Assembly: GCF_000721105.1 (NCBI RefSeq) | Contig: NZ_JOEV01000026.1 | Span: 143,144 to 207,143 of the forward strand | Direction: 5' to 3' | DNA length: 64,000 nucleotides | From: Streptomyces cellulosae | GTDB lineage: Bacteria > Actinomycetota > Actinomycetes > Streptomycetales > Streptomycetaceae | In this document: piece by piece, positions 45,101 through 53,924 of the stretch | Layout of the letters: each line of letters starts with the position of its first letter | Position numbering within the stretch: the stretch's first letter is position 1 | The notes under the pieces: model-generated | What the model was told of the DNA's origin: nothing | What the model saw: only the letters and a program-made list of their open reading frames with translations | Database searches by the model: none | Translations under genes and position numbers: made by a program

Positions 45101-46598
45101 GCCCGGCGCGGACGGCCCGCTGCGGACCGCCGCCCGCGCCTGCCCCCAGCTCAACGGCGACTCGGCCCGCCAGCCGCACGCCACCGACGAGGCCGTCCTG
45201 GACGCCGCCGGCCCCGACGAGGACTGGGTGCAGATCGAGGGCCTGCCCTTCGAGGCGGCCCGCGGGTACGCCGCCGCCGTCGGCCGGGACGGGGACGGTT
45301 CCCCGGTGCTGGTGCTCAAGGGCGCCCCGGAGACCGTCCTGCCGGCCTGCGCCGGCCTCCCCGACCACATCTGGGACCGGGCCCACTCCCTGGCCGGCCA
45401 CGGGCTGCGGGTCCTCGCGGTGGCCCGGCGCCCGCTGCGCGAGGGCGAGAAGGCGGCGGACGTACTCGAAGAGCCCCTGGGCGAGCTGCAGTTCACCGGC
45501 CTGCTCGCCCTCGCCGACGTGGCCCGCGAGACGTCCCCGGCGCTGGTGCGGGGGCTGCGGGAGGCGGGCGTACGGCCGGTGGTGCTGACCGGCGACCACC
45601 CGCAGACCGCCCGCGCGATCGCCGAAGACCTGGGCTGGCCGGACGACGCCAGCGTGGTCACCGGCGACGAACTCGCCGCCGCCGACCGCTCGGCCCGCGC
45701 CCGGATGCTGCGGGACGCCGACGTGGTGGCCCGGGTCGCGCCCGAGCAGAAGCTCATGGTCATCGAGGCCCTGCGGGACGCCGGCCGGGTCGTCGGCATG
45801 GTCGGCGACGGCGCCAACGACGCGGCCGCCATCCGCGCCGCCGACATCGGCGTGGGCATCCAGGCCCGCGGCTCGGCCGCCGCGCGCAACGCCGCCGACC
45901 TCGTGCTCACCGACGAGGACATGACGGTCCTCATCGAGGCGGTCCGCGAAGGCCGGGCCCTGTGGCACAGCGTCGCCGACGCCATCGCCATCCTCATCGG
46001 CGGCAACGCGGGCGAGGTCAGCTTCGGCATCGTCGGCACCCTGCTCTCGGGCGCCGCCCCTCTGTCCACCCGCCAGATGCTCCTGGTCAACCTGTTCACG
46101 GACCTGTTCCCGGCGATGGCCGTCGCGGTCACACCGACCCAGCAGGAGGAGGAACCCGCCGACGAGGGTCCCGGCGCACCCCTCGCCACCTCCGTCCTGG
46201 GCGCCCCGCTGATCCGCCAGATCCGCCACCGCGCCCTCACCACCTGCCTCGGCGCCACCGTCGCCTGGCTGTTCGGCCGTTTCACCCCGGGCACGGCCCG
46301 ACGCTCCACGACGATGGCCCTCTGCGCGGTGGTGGGCACCCAACTGGCCCAGACCCTGGCCGACCGCCGCGGCAGCCGCCTGGTCCAGTTCACGTCCCTG
46401 GGCTCGGCCGTCGCGCTGGTGGCGCTGGTCGAGACCCCGGGGGTGAGCCAGGTCTTCGGCTGCACGCCGCTGGGCCCGGTGGCGTGGGCGGGCGTGGTGC
46501 TGGCGATCGCGTCGGCGCTGGCGGGCCAGAAGGCGCTGCCGGCGGTGGAGGAGGCGATCGTCAAACGGTGGCCGAAGCTGGCCGACCAGCTGGGCTGA
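42186..46598 (+). CDS. Very large P-type ATPase (CtpI-like)
   Basis: The product is about 1470 residues (GTG 42183 is an alternative start). An N-terminal Thr/Glu-rich repeat tract is followed by about 600 residues of extra sequence (LARRVAAALAEHPDVALAYWDHGLERLVVVAVED...). The P-type core includes TGESLPVDKD, the phosphorylated D~945 in DKTGTLTE, and GDGANDAAAIRAADIGVG. Actinobacterial relatives such as mycobacterial CtpI share this oversize N-terminus. The transported ion is not clear. Confidence 0.9.
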   Translation: MSTGLLTRPTAAAADLVLAGPRLLARGAAPAVGAAAGAAAGTARAGVRGADFALRMARVARAAAPGSRTRDWRSGTRAHFALRPQTETPPQTPTETAEATETAEATETAEATETAEATETTQTPETPSPRTEHLARRVAAALAEHPDVALAYWDHGLERLVVVAVEDAVSDEVMERASALAERHGLVPVGGDDVEELTHPGDPASVRNTALALGADALGAAAAFTASALRLPPSPRLVTATVTLLRENPRFRAWLRSRLGGSRMDVALASANAVVHGVGQTPTSLLLDGTLRTCQLGEALARTATFETVHDELCAPDRDSVPADPMRRPALRTSPAQEYAAHASTGSLLGAVAALLVKHDISEAAEAVLAGSPKAARYGPAAFHAVLSGALSGTGVLVRDPDRLRQLEMATTVVLHPSALRTPGAGADPWTEAVLDAARRAGLRVVVVDDPVLADFTGLADQVVGADRPLGEVVDELRDEGGVITVARPRPHADTDVTEGLLSGDVAVALTDADGQVVWGADVLAPHGLTDVWRLLSAVPVARAVGRRSQVLARSGAALSGLLVAVGESRRGNGSPLPGLRHAPVDVSAAAALLSGAREALRVALTRPPHPRPRVAWHELDPDAVRDRLEREAPPEPGAVEQATARVRTAADTVVRQPALAPARWSLQLGRAVRNELDDPLTPVLVVGSAASAILGSVVDALLVVGALDLNALVGGFQRLRAERALSGLLAQQKQKARVADSPEETHVVDAAKLSPGDVIDLKADDVVPADARLLWEDGLEVDESALTGESLPVDKDMEPAPRASVAERHCMVFEGTTVVAGRAQAVVVDTGERTEAARAVALAARVPPAKGVQARLQELTRKAMPLTMAGGAAVTGLSLLRGTPIRQAVSGGVAVAVAAVPEGLPLVATVAQLAAARRLSSRGVLVRAPRTLEALGRMDTICFDKTGTLTENRLRLVRVAGADGTVHTLDEPGADGPLRTAARACPQLNGDSARQPHATDEAVLDAAGPDEDWVQIEGLPFEAARGYAAAVGRDGDGSPVLVLKGAPETVLPACAGLPDHIWDRAHSLAGHGLRVLAVARRPLREGEKAADVLEEPLGELQFTGLLALADVARETSPALVRGLREAGVRPVVLTGDHPQTARAIAEDLGWPDDASVVTGDELAAADRSARARMLRDADVVARVAPEQKLMVIEALRDAGRVVGMVGDGANDAAAIRAADIGVGIQARGSAAARNAADLVLTDEDMTVLIEAVREGRALWHSVADAIAILIGGNAGEVSFGIVGTLLSGAAPLSTRQMLLVNLFTDLFPAMAVAVTPTQQEEEPADEGPGAPLATSVLGAPLIRQIRHRALTTCLGATVAWLFGRFTPGTARRSTTMALCAVVGTQLAQTLADRRGSRLVQFTSLGSAVALVALVETPGVSQVFGCTPLGPVAWAGVVLAIASALAGQKALPAVEEAIVKRWPKLADQLG
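42465..42554. repeat. 18-bp in-frame repeat in the P-type ATPase gene
   Basis: ACAGAGACGGCAGAAGCA recurs with exact 18-bp spacing from 42465 to 42519, plus a partial unit at 42537. It encodes T-E-T-A-E-A. The exact identity of copies suggests a length-variable tract. Confidence 0.9.
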
Positions 46599-46661
46599 CC
46601 TGCCTGACACGTCCCGGCCGTACCGACCCCGGCAGAGCCGCCAGGTCGGTACGGTCGGGAC

Positions 46662-47069
46662 ATGAGAGCTACGGGAACCTTTACGGTCAAGGCGTTCGTC
46701 CCGACGGAGCTGAAGCCCGAGCCGGCCGTGTCGACCGGGCTGCCGGTAGGCGTCGCGACGATGGAGAAGCAGTTCCAGGGCGAGATCGAGGGGCGCTCGG
46801 CGACCCTGTTCACCGCCGCCTACGACCAGGAGACCGGCGTCGGGACCTATGTGGCCATGGAGTCCTTCGAGGGCTCGCTGCACGGCCGCGAGGGCGCCTT
46901 CAACTTCGTGCACTCGGCGACGACGTCCGGCAGCGACCGCACCGCGGAGTTCTTCACCCTGGTGCCGTCGAGCGGCACCGGTGAGCTGGCCGGGATCTCC
47001 GGCGCCGGAGGGTTGGCCGTCGACGCCGACGGCACGCATCGTGTCTGGTTCGAGTACGAGCTCGGCTGA
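46662..47069 (+). CDS. DUF3224 family protein
   Basis: The product has 135 residues (MRATGTFTVKAFVPTELKPEP..., ending HRVWFEYELG). It has a beta-barrel-like pattern with conserved GTFTV and YVAMESFEGSLHGREGAFNFVHSAT. Known DUF3224 proteins are small and of unknown function. It lies 63 bp after the P-type ATPase stop. Confidence 0.85.
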   Translation: MRATGTFTVKAFVPTELKPEPAVSTGLPVGVATMEKQFQGEIEGRSATLFTAAYDQETGVGTYVAMESFEGSLHGREGAFNFVHSATTSGSDRTAEFFTLVPSSGTGELAGISGAGGLAVDADGTHRVWFEYELG

Positions 47070-47102
47070 ACCGTCCGCGGGGCGGGGCCGCCGGGGCGGC
47101 GC

Positions 47103-48542
47103 CTACGCCCGAACCGCCTGCCGCACCTCGGGAGACTCCAGCTGCTCGGCCGTCCGCGCGGCGGTCCCCCGAGCCCACGCCCCACTGGTCACCGCCCCCA
47201 GCACCAGCACCGCGAGCCCGCACCCGGCGATGATCCACCACCCCGGCGCGGCGGCGGAGACGAACGTCTCCCGGTACGACGACGCACTGATCCCCGCCGC
47301 CAGCACCGCCCCGATCACCGCGACGCCCAGGGTCTGCCCCAGTTGCCGACTGGTGGAGGCGACAGCCGCGGCCACCCCGGCCTGACTGCGCGGCATGCCC
47401 GACACGGCCGTGTTGGTGATCGGCGCGTTGACGAACCCGAAGCCGATGCCGAACAGCGCGTACCCGGCGAACAGTGTGACGTCGGACGTCTCGGCGTCGA
47501 ACGCGGCGAACAAGACCCCGCTCGCGGTCATGGCGACTCCGGCGATCAGCAGCGGCACCCGTGGTCCGACAGTCCCGACCAGCCGTCCGGACAACGGTGC
47601 GCACAGGAACGTCGGGGCGGCCATCGGCAGCATCCACAGCCCCGCGTGCATCGCGTCCAGGCCCCGTACGTTCTGCAGGTACAGCGTCGACAGGAAAAGG
47701 AAGCCGCCCAGACTCGCGAACCCGCACACCGCGATGACGGTGGCCCCGCTGAACGGCGCCGACCGGAAGAACCGCAGGTCGATCAGCGGCTCGTCCCGCC
47801 GGGGCTCGTAGCGGAGCAGCCCCGCCAACGCGGCCAGCGCCACGGCGAAGAACGGGAGTACGGCGACCAGGCCCGCGTCCGGCGCCTCGATGATCCCGTA
47901 CGTCAGCGCCCCGAACAGCATGATCACCAGCACCTGGCCGACCGGATCCGGCCGACGGGCCTTGGGCGCCCGGGACTCGGGCACGTACCGCAGGGTGAGC
48001 AGCAGGGCGGCCAGACCCACCGGCAGGTTGAGCCAGAAGATCGAGCGCCAGCCGACCGACTCCACGAGCAGCCCGCCGACCAGCGGCCCGGCGGCCATGG
48101 AGATGCCGACCACCGCACCCCACGCACCGATCGCCCGCGCTCGCTCCCGCGGGGCCGTGAAGGTGTTGGTGATGATCGACATGGCGACGGGGTTCAGCAT
48201 CGAACCGCCCACCGCCTGCACCATGCGGAAGGCGATCAGCGCGTCCAGGTTCGGCGCGAGGGAGCACAGCGCGGAGCCGAGGGTGAAGACGACCAGCCCC
48301 GCCATGAAGACCCGCTTGCGGCCGAGCCGGTCGGCGGTGGAGCCGGAGAGCATCAGGAGCGAGGCGAGGACGAGGGTGTACGCGTCGATGGTCCACTGGA
48401 GGCCGGACGTACTCGCGTCCAGTTCCTTCTGCATGGAGGGCAACGCGACGTTCAGGACGGTGTTGTCGAGGCTCACGATCAGCAGGCTCATGCAGCAGAT
48501 CGCGAGCACCAGCAGGCGACGCCGGTGACTGAGCTCGGGCAT
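47103..48542 (-). CDS. MFS drug exporter (DHA2 family)
   Basis: The product has 479 residues. It begins MPELSHRRRLLVLAICCMSLL, with SLDNTVLNVALPSMQKELDAS in helix 1 and the motif A-like GSTADRLGRKRVFMAG. Fourteen helices fit the family. It is divergent from dus, over about 95 bp that contain an inverted repeat. Confidence 0.9.
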   Translation of the reverse strand: MPELSHRRRLLVLAICCMSLLIVSLDNTVLNVALPSMQKELDASTSGLQWTIDAYTLVLASLLMLSGSTADRLGRKRVFMAGLVVFTLGSALCSLAPNLDALIAFRMVQAVGGSMLNPVAMSIITNTFTAPRERARAIGAWGAVVGISMAAGPLVGGLLVESVGWRSIFWLNLPVGLAALLLTLRYVPESRAPKARRPDPVGQVLVIMLFGALTYGIIEAPDAGLVAVLPFFAVALAALAGLLRYEPRRDEPLIDLRFFRSAPFSGATVIAVCGFASLGGFLFLSTLYLQNVRGLDAMHAGLWMLPMAAPTFLCAPLSGRLVGTVGPRVPLLIAGVAMTASGVLFAAFDAETSDVTLFAGYALFGIGFGFVNAPITNTAVSGMPRSQAGVAAAVASTSRQLGQTLGVAVIGAVLAAGISASSYRETFVSAAAPGWWIIAGCGLAVLVLGAVTSGAWARGTAARTAEQLESPEVRQAVRA

Positions 48543-48564
48543 GGGCTCCAGCCTACGCCCACTT

Positions 48565-48592
48565 CGATAGTGTGTCTAACTAATGACTATCG
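48565..48592. promoter_or_regulatory. Inverted repeat between MFS and dus
   Basis: CGATAGT (48565-48571) and ACTATCG (48586-48592), separated by 14 bases, lie in an AT-rich divergent promoter region. They could bind a regulator of the MFS gene. Confidence 0.5.
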
Positions 48593-48636
48593 CATGGTCA
48601 TCGTCGCCACCTCTCGGCGTGCGTGACAATGGGGGA

Positions 48637-49815
48637 ATGCCCACGACCGCGCTCACCGACAGCACGCCCCTGACCAGCACCGCGGGTACGGCCCTGCGGA
48701 TCGGCCCGCACGCCGTCCGGCCGCCCGTCGTCCTCGCCCCCATGGCCGGGATCACCAACGCGCCGTTCCGCACCCTGTGCCGGGAGTTCAGCGGCGGAAA
48801 AGGCCTGTTCGTGAGCGAGATGATCACGACCCGGGCGCTGGTCGAGCGCAACGAGAAGACCATGCAGCTGATCCGCTTCGACGCGACGGAGAAGCCGCGC
48901 TCGATCCAGCTGTACGGCGTCGACCCGGCCACCGTCGGCAAGGCCGTCCGCATGATCGCGGAGGAGGACCTCGCCGACCACATCGACCTGAACTTCGGCT
49001 GCCCGGTCCCCAAGGTGACCCGGAAGGGCGGCGGCTCGGCGCTGCCGTACAAGCGCAACCTGCTGCGGGCGATCCTGCGCGAGGCGGTCAGCGGCGCCGG
49101 TGACCTGCCGGTGACGATGAAGATGCGCAAGGGCATCGACGACGACCACATCACCTACCTCGACGCCGGCCGCATCGCCGTCGAGGAGGGCGTGACGGCC
49201 ATCGCCCTGCACGGCCGCACCGCCGCCCAGCACTACGGCGGCACCGCCGACTGGGAGGCCATCGCCCGTCTGAAGGAGCATGTGCCGGAGATCCCCGTGC
49301 TCGGCAACGGCGACATCTGGTCGGCCGAGGACGCGCTGCGGATGGTGCGGGAGACCGGCTGCGACGGCGTGGTGGTGGGGCGCGGCTGCCTGGGGCGGCC
49401 GTGGCTGTTCGCGGATCTGGTGGCCGCCTTCGAGGGGCGTACCGACGACATCGCACGCCCCTCCCTGCGCGAGGTCGCCGACGTCATGGTCCGGCACGCC
49501 ACCCTGCTCGGTGAGTGGATCGGCGACGAGGCCCGCGGGGTCATCGACTTCCGCAAGCACGTGGCCTGGTACCTGAAGGGCTTCGCGGTCGGCTCCGAGA
49601 TGCGCAAGCGGCTCGCGATCACCTCCTCGCTGGCCGAACTGCGGTCCGGGCTGGACGAGTTGGACCTCGACCAGCCCTGGCCGTCCGGCGCCGACGGGCC
49701 CCGCGGCCGTACGTCCGGCAACAACCGGGTGGTGCTGCCGGACGGCTGGCTGAAGGACCCGTACGACTGCGCGGGGATCGGCGAGGACGCGGAGCTGGAC
49801 ACCTCCGGGGGCTGA
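48637..49815 (+). CDS. dus: tRNA dihydrouridine synthase
   Basis: The product has 392 residues from ATG 48637 (GGGGGA upstream). The FMN barrel has VVLAPMAGITNAPFRTLCREF, IDLNFGCPVPKVTRKGGGSALP with the catalytic Cys, and HGRTAAQHYGG. The long C-terminus (~60 residues) is normal for actinobacterial members. It reduces uridine in tRNA D-loops. The stop abuts that of the convergent sulfatase (TGATCA). Confidence 0.95.
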   Translation: MPTTALTDSTPLTSTAGTALRIGPHAVRPPVVLAPMAGITNAPFRTLCREFSGGKGLFVSEMITTRALVERNEKTMQLIRFDATEKPRSIQLYGVDPATVGKAVRMIAEEDLADHIDLNFGCPVPKVTRKGGGSALPYKRNLLRAILREAVSGAGDLPVTMKMRKGIDDDHITYLDAGRIAVEEGVTAIALHGRTAAQHYGGTADWEAIARLKEHVPEIPVLGNGDIWSAEDALRMVRETGCDGVVVGRGCLGRPWLFADLVAAFEGRTDDIARPSLREVADVMVRHATLLGEWIGDEARGVIDFRKHVAWYLKGFAVGSEMRKRLAITSSLAELRSGLDELDLDQPWPSGADGPRGRTSGNNRVVLPDGWLKDPYDCAGIGEDAELDTSGG

Positions 49816-51795
49816 TCAGTCCTTGGACGGGTGGGGTGTCGAGCCGTACGCCGTCAGGAAGCGGTCGCGGAACGAGCTCATCTTCCACACCGGGGCGTTC
49901 TTGGCGGGCCTCAGGCCCTCCGTCCAGTTCCACCCGGCGATCTTGTCGAGGACCTTCGGGTCCTTGGCGACGATCGAGACGGGCACGTCGCGGCTGGCGT
50001 GGTTGCCGCTGACCCGGGCGATCGGCTGGTGGTCGCCGAGGAAGACGAGGACGGTGTCGTCGTTGCCGTAGCGCTCCAGCCACTGGGTGAGGCTGGTGAC
50101 GGAGTACTGGACCGACTTGCCGTACTCCTGCTTGGAGCGGGTGCTGTCGGTGATGATGTCGGAGGGGTGGGTGCCGGCCTTCTGGATCGGCCCGAAGACC
50201 GAGCCGTCGCCGAGCTGGTCCCAGCCGACCATCTTCGGAATCGGCGACCAGGGCTGGTGGCTGGAGGTCAGGATGATCTCCGACATCAGCGGCTTGTCGC
50301 GCTTCCTGCCGTGCTCCAGCCGCTGGAAGGCCTCCAGCGCGTACTGGTCCGGCATGGTCGACCAGCTGAACTTCGGGCCCTGGTAGCCCATCTGGAAGGC
50401 GTTGTAGACCTTGTCGAGGCCGTAGAAGCTCTGCTCCGGCCAGCCCTTCTGGACACCGGGCATCACACCGACCGTGTCCCAGGCACCGGTCTTCTTGAAG
50501 GCCTTGGTGAGGCTGAGATGGTCGCCGGCCATGACGGTCCGGTACCGCTGCTGGTTGTCGATCCACAGGCCGGACATGGTGGTGGAGTGGCCGAGCCAGC
50601 TGCTGCCGCCGTAGGTCGCGGAGGTCAGCCAGCCGCTCCTGGCGCGGAAACCGGCCTTCTCGAGCGCGGCGGTGCTGCTGTCGAGCGTCTTGTCGACGCC
50701 GGGTGCGATGCCCGGGTCCTCGATCGCGCTGCGGCCGTAGCTCTCGATGAAGGTGAAGATCATGTCCTTGCCGCGCAGGTCGGGCAGGAGCTGGTCGGCG
50801 GGCGTGTCGCCGAACTGGTCGGCCTTGGCCTCGTTCCGGAACGCCGCCTCGTCCCGCAGCGTGGTCTTCACCCGCCAGGCCTGCGCCTTCAGGGCACCGG
50901 CGGCCCGGTCGGAGGCGATCGGCATGCCGTTGAACTGAAGGCCCAGGGTGGAGCAGGTGATCCAGACGGTGCCGGCGATCAGGGTGGCCCGGGTGGCGGT
51001 CCGGGTGTCGCGCACCAGCAGGTTGCTCAGCCGGACCGTCGCCAGCGCCATGAGCACCAGCAGCACGACGACGAGGACCACTGCGCCAACGGCGGCGGCG
51101 ACGGCAGTCGTCCGTCCCATCGAGTCCGCGATGTACGACTGCGCGTCGTCCAGCAGGCTCCAGTCCAGGATCAGGTTGAAGCTCCGGCCGAGATACTCCC
51201 TGAACCCCATGTCGAGGAAGTTCATGATCGTCAGCGCGCCGAGGACCGCGCCGGAGAACGCCGCCAGGAGCATCCGCGGCCGACGCGGCAACGCGAGCAT
51301 CACCGCGGCCCCGATGATCGCCTCCGCCGGCAGCCGCGTGAACCGGTTGGGCTGCACGGTGGCGACCGTGTTGGGCATCAGCATCGCCCCGAGCACCAGG
51401 GCGGCGGCCAGCGCGGTGGTCGTCCAGGAGAGGACACGGGCGGCGGTGGGGTGACGGGTGCGCCAGGAACGCCAGTGGGCCAGACGGGCTCTGAGGCGGG
51501 CCTTGGCACCGGCCGGGGCCTCACCATCGGGTTCACCGGGCGTGGCCTTGTCGGTTTCGTCGGTGTCGGGCGTGGCCTTGTCGGTTTCGGCGGTGTCGGG
51601 CGTGGCCTTGTCGGTTTCGGCGGTGTCGGGCGCGCCGTCGGCTACGGCCGTCTCGGACACGGCCGTGTCGGTCGCCGCCCCCTCCGGTGCCGCCTCGGCC
51701 GCTCCCCCCGGGGTCTCCTCGCTCGCCGGAGGGACAGGGGCGGTGTCGTCGGCGGCCGTGCCCGGCGTTTGGCGAAAGCGCGTGAAGACAGGCAC
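49816..51795 (-). CDS. Membrane sulfatase (LTA-synthase/phosphoglycerol transferase-like)
   Basis: The product has 659 residues. The N-terminal ~100 residues are low complexity (Ala/Thr/Asp-rich, with repeated TDKATPDTAE). About five transmembrane helices follow, then an extracytoplasmic sulfatase domain with MIFTFIESYGRSAIEDPG, GSSWLGHSTTMSGLWIDNQQRY and LVFLGDHQPIARVSG. Related proteins transfer phosphoglycerol or make teichoic-like polymers, and some are alkaline phosphatases. The precise role is unknown. Confidence 0.85.
   Translation of the reverse strand: MPVFTRFRQTPGTAADDTAPVPPASEETPGGAAEAAPEGAATDTAVSETAVADGAPDTAETDKATPDTAETDKATPDTDETDKATPGEPDGEAPAGAKARLRARLAHWRSWRTRHPTAARVLSWTTTALAAALVLGAMLMPNTVATVQPNRFTRLPAEAIIGAAVMLALPRRPRMLLAAFSGAVLGALTIMNFLDMGFREYLGRSFNLILDWSLLDDAQSYIADSMGRTTAVAAAVGAVVLVVVLLVLMALATVRLSNLLVRDTRTATRATLIAGTVWITCSTLGLQFNGMPIASDRAAGALKAQAWRVKTTLRDEAAFRNEAKADQFGDTPADQLLPDLRGKDMIFTFIESYGRSAIEDPGIAPGVDKTLDSSTAALEKAGFRARSGWLTSATYGGSSWLGHSTTMSGLWIDNQQRYRTVMAGDHLSLTKAFKKTGAWDTVGVMPGVQKGWPEQSFYGLDKVYNAFQMGYQGPKFSWSTMPDQYALEAFQRLEHGRKRDKPLMSEIILTSSHQPWSPIPKMVGWDQLGDGSVFGPIQKAGTHPSDIITDSTRSKQEYGKSVQYSVTSLTQWLERYGNDDTVLVFLGDHQPIARVSGNHASRDVPVSIVAKDPKVLDKIAGWNWTEGLRPAKNAPVWKMSSFRDRFLTAYGSTPHPSKD
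51541..51630. repeat. 30-bp in-frame repeat in sulfatase N-terminus
   Basis: Three 30-bp units at 51541, 51571 and 51601, nearly identical, encode ten-residue (TPD-TAE-TDKA) repeats of the N-terminal low-complexity tail. Confidence 0.9.
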
Positions 51796-51986
51796 CCGAA
51801 GGTCCTTCCGTACGAAGCCCGGTGGAGCGGCGGATCCGGCCTCTGGGGGGCCGGGATCCCTCGCATTTCCGTACGGTTCGGCTCCGTCCGCTGTTCAGCC
51901 CTTTTGCCCAGTGCTCGGCAAACACCGCGCAAACGACTGCCCAACCGGTGCCGGGCAGGGGCCGGGCACCTGGGTCGGGCGCGGTG

Positions 51987-53924
51987 TCAGGCGCCCCCGA
52001 CCGCCGTGAGCAGCGCCAACGGTGCCGCAGCCGAGCGGGACTCCCGTACGCAGGCGTGCGGGTAGGGGACCGGCTCCGCGTGGGTGTCGCGGCCGTAGCC
52101 CGCGAGGACCTCCGGGAGGCGGTGGCCGGTCACCGTCGCCGCGTCGACCAGGGCGTGGGCGACCGTGCGGGCCTCGTCGTGCAGGCCGTAGCGGGCCAGC
52201 CCCAGGCTGATCAGCGCGTTGTCGTGCGGCCAGACGGAACCGCGGTGGTAGGAGAGCGGGTGGTACGCCGACTGCCCCGAGGCGAGGGTGCGCACGCCCC
52301 AGCCGGAGAAGAAGTCCGGTGCCAGCAGCCGCCGGCCCACCTCCTCGCCGTACTCCTTGTCCAGCAGGCCCGACCAGAGCAGATGGCCGGCGTCCGAGGC
52401 GAGCGCGTCCACCTGGCGGCCCTCGCCGTCCAGGGCCAGCGCGGGGAAGGAGCGGTCCGGCATCCAGAAGTCCCGCTGGAAACGGTCGCGCAGATCGGCG
52501 GCGGCCTGTTCGAGGAGCGCCGAGTAAGTCGCGTCCTCCCACGCCGTGCGCGCCAGCCACGCCGTGCGGCGCAGCGCGTCGTACGCGTATCCCTGGGCGC
52601 CCGCCGCCATCACCGGGCCGCTCGCGCGGCTGCCGTCGGCCGAGCAGATGGCGCCGGGGGAGTCCTTCCAGTTCTGGTTGGAGAGGCCGCCCTGGTCGGC
52701 GCGGTAGACCAGGTAGCCGCGTGAGGTGAGGCCGCCGTGGTCCAGCATCCAGCCGATGGCCGCGCGGGCGTGGGGTTCCAGGCGGCGGGCCAGTTCGGTG
52801 TCCCCGGTGTGTTCGACGTACGCGCCGAGCAGGACGAGGAACAGAGGCGTGGCGTCCACCGAGCCGTAGTACCGGCCGAACGGCACCTGGCCGAAGTGCG
52901 CCAGTTCGCCGTGCCGCACCTCGTGCACGATCTTGCCGGGCTGGGCGACGGACTCCGGGTCGGTCTCCGTCGCCTGGGTCGCGGCGAGCGCGGGCAGCGT
53001 GGCGGCGGCCAGCCGCGGGCGGTAGGGGAGCGCGAACAGGGAGGTCAGCAGGGCGTCCCGGCCCAGCATGGTGAGGAACCAGGGGGCTCCCGCCGCCGGG
53101 ACGCGCAGGTCCTCGCCGTCCGGGCCGGTCGCCGGGACCTGCAGCGAGGCGAGGTCGGCGAGCCCGCGCGCGCAGGCCGCGGCCAGCTCCGGCCAGCCGG
53201 TCGGGAAGGCGACGCCTTCGACGAACTCGCCTTCCAGCGCGAGGAGTTGTTCGTTCACCGCCGCCGGGGAGCGCGGGACGCGCAGGGCCCGCCGGTCGCC
53301 GTGCGGGCGGGCCATCACCCGCAGCGTCAGCTCCGCCGAACCGTGCGGCTCCAGGTCCAGCGTCCACACCAGGCGACGGGCTCCGGTGCCGGTCTCCTCG
53401 ACGCCGTCCGGTACCGGCTCGGCCGTCACCGTCGTACAGGATCGCCATGCACCGCGCCGGTAGGTGAACTCCACGCCGTCGTCCAGGACCTGGCGCGAGC
53501 GGGTGGCTCCTATTTTCGCGTACGTGCGGTGGTCGGAGCGCAGTTCGAACTGGTCGGTGAAGTCGGCGTCCGCGGTGACCGCGAGACGGACCGTCGTCGG
53601 CACCGGCCGGTTGCTGGTGACCCGGAGCGACTCGACGAACGCGCCGTCCGAGACGGCCTGTTCACGGAAGATCGTGTACGCGGGCGGCTCCAGGCGTCCG
53701 CCGCGCGGCACCAGCACGCAACGTGCGGTGTCCCCGTGCGCGACCGGCGACAGCGCCTCGGGCACCGCGCCGTCCACGGTCAGCTGCCACCGGCTCAGGT
53801 GCCGGGCGTCGCGCACGAACAAGCCGTCCGGGGAGCTGCCGTTCCGGACGCCGCTGATGTCCCCTCCGTCGCCGACGGCGGCGAACGTCCCGCCGTGTAC
53901 GAGCAGATGATGCCGGTCCGTCAT
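51987..53924 (-). CDS. Glycogen debranching-type glycosidase
   Basis: The product has 645 residues. The N-terminal half is a GDE_N_bis-type beta-sandwich (MTDRHHLLVHGGTFAAVGDGGD..., DGLFVRDARHLSRWQL). The C-terminal (alpha/alpha)6 half carries WFLTMLGRDALLTSLFALPY and FGRYYGSVDATPLFL, with catalytic candidates in GRDAL and ...YHPLSYHRGSVWPHDNALI. Related enzymes cleave alpha-1,6 or other alpha-glucosidic bonds. It is coupled to the next gene by ATGA. Confidence 0.85.
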   Translation of the reverse strand: MTDRHHLLVHGGTFAAVGDGGDISGVRNGSSPDGLFVRDARHLSRWQLTVDGAVPEALSPVAHGDTARCVLVPRGGRLEPPAYTIFREQAVSDGAFVESLRVTSNRPVPTTVRLAVTADADFTDQFELRSDHRTYAKIGATRSRQVLDDGVEFTYRRGAWRSCTTVTAEPVPDGVEETGTGARRLVWTLDLEPHGSAELTLRVMARPHGDRRALRVPRSPAAVNEQLLALEGEFVEGVAFPTGWPELAAACARGLADLASLQVPATGPDGEDLRVPAAGAPWFLTMLGRDALLTSLFALPYRPRLAAATLPALAATQATETDPESVAQPGKIVHEVRHGELAHFGQVPFGRYYGSVDATPLFLVLLGAYVEHTGDTELARRLEPHARAAIGWMLDHGGLTSRGYLVYRADQGGLSNQNWKDSPGAICSADGSRASGPVMAAGAQGYAYDALRRTAWLARTAWEDATYSALLEQAAADLRDRFQRDFWMPDRSFPALALDGEGRQVDALASDAGHLLWSGLLDKEYGEEVGRRLLAPDFFSGWGVRTLASGQSAYHPLSYHRGSVWPHDNALISLGLARYGLHDEARTVAHALVDAATVTGHRLPEVLAGYGRDTHAEPVPYPHACVRESRSAAAPLALLTAVGGA

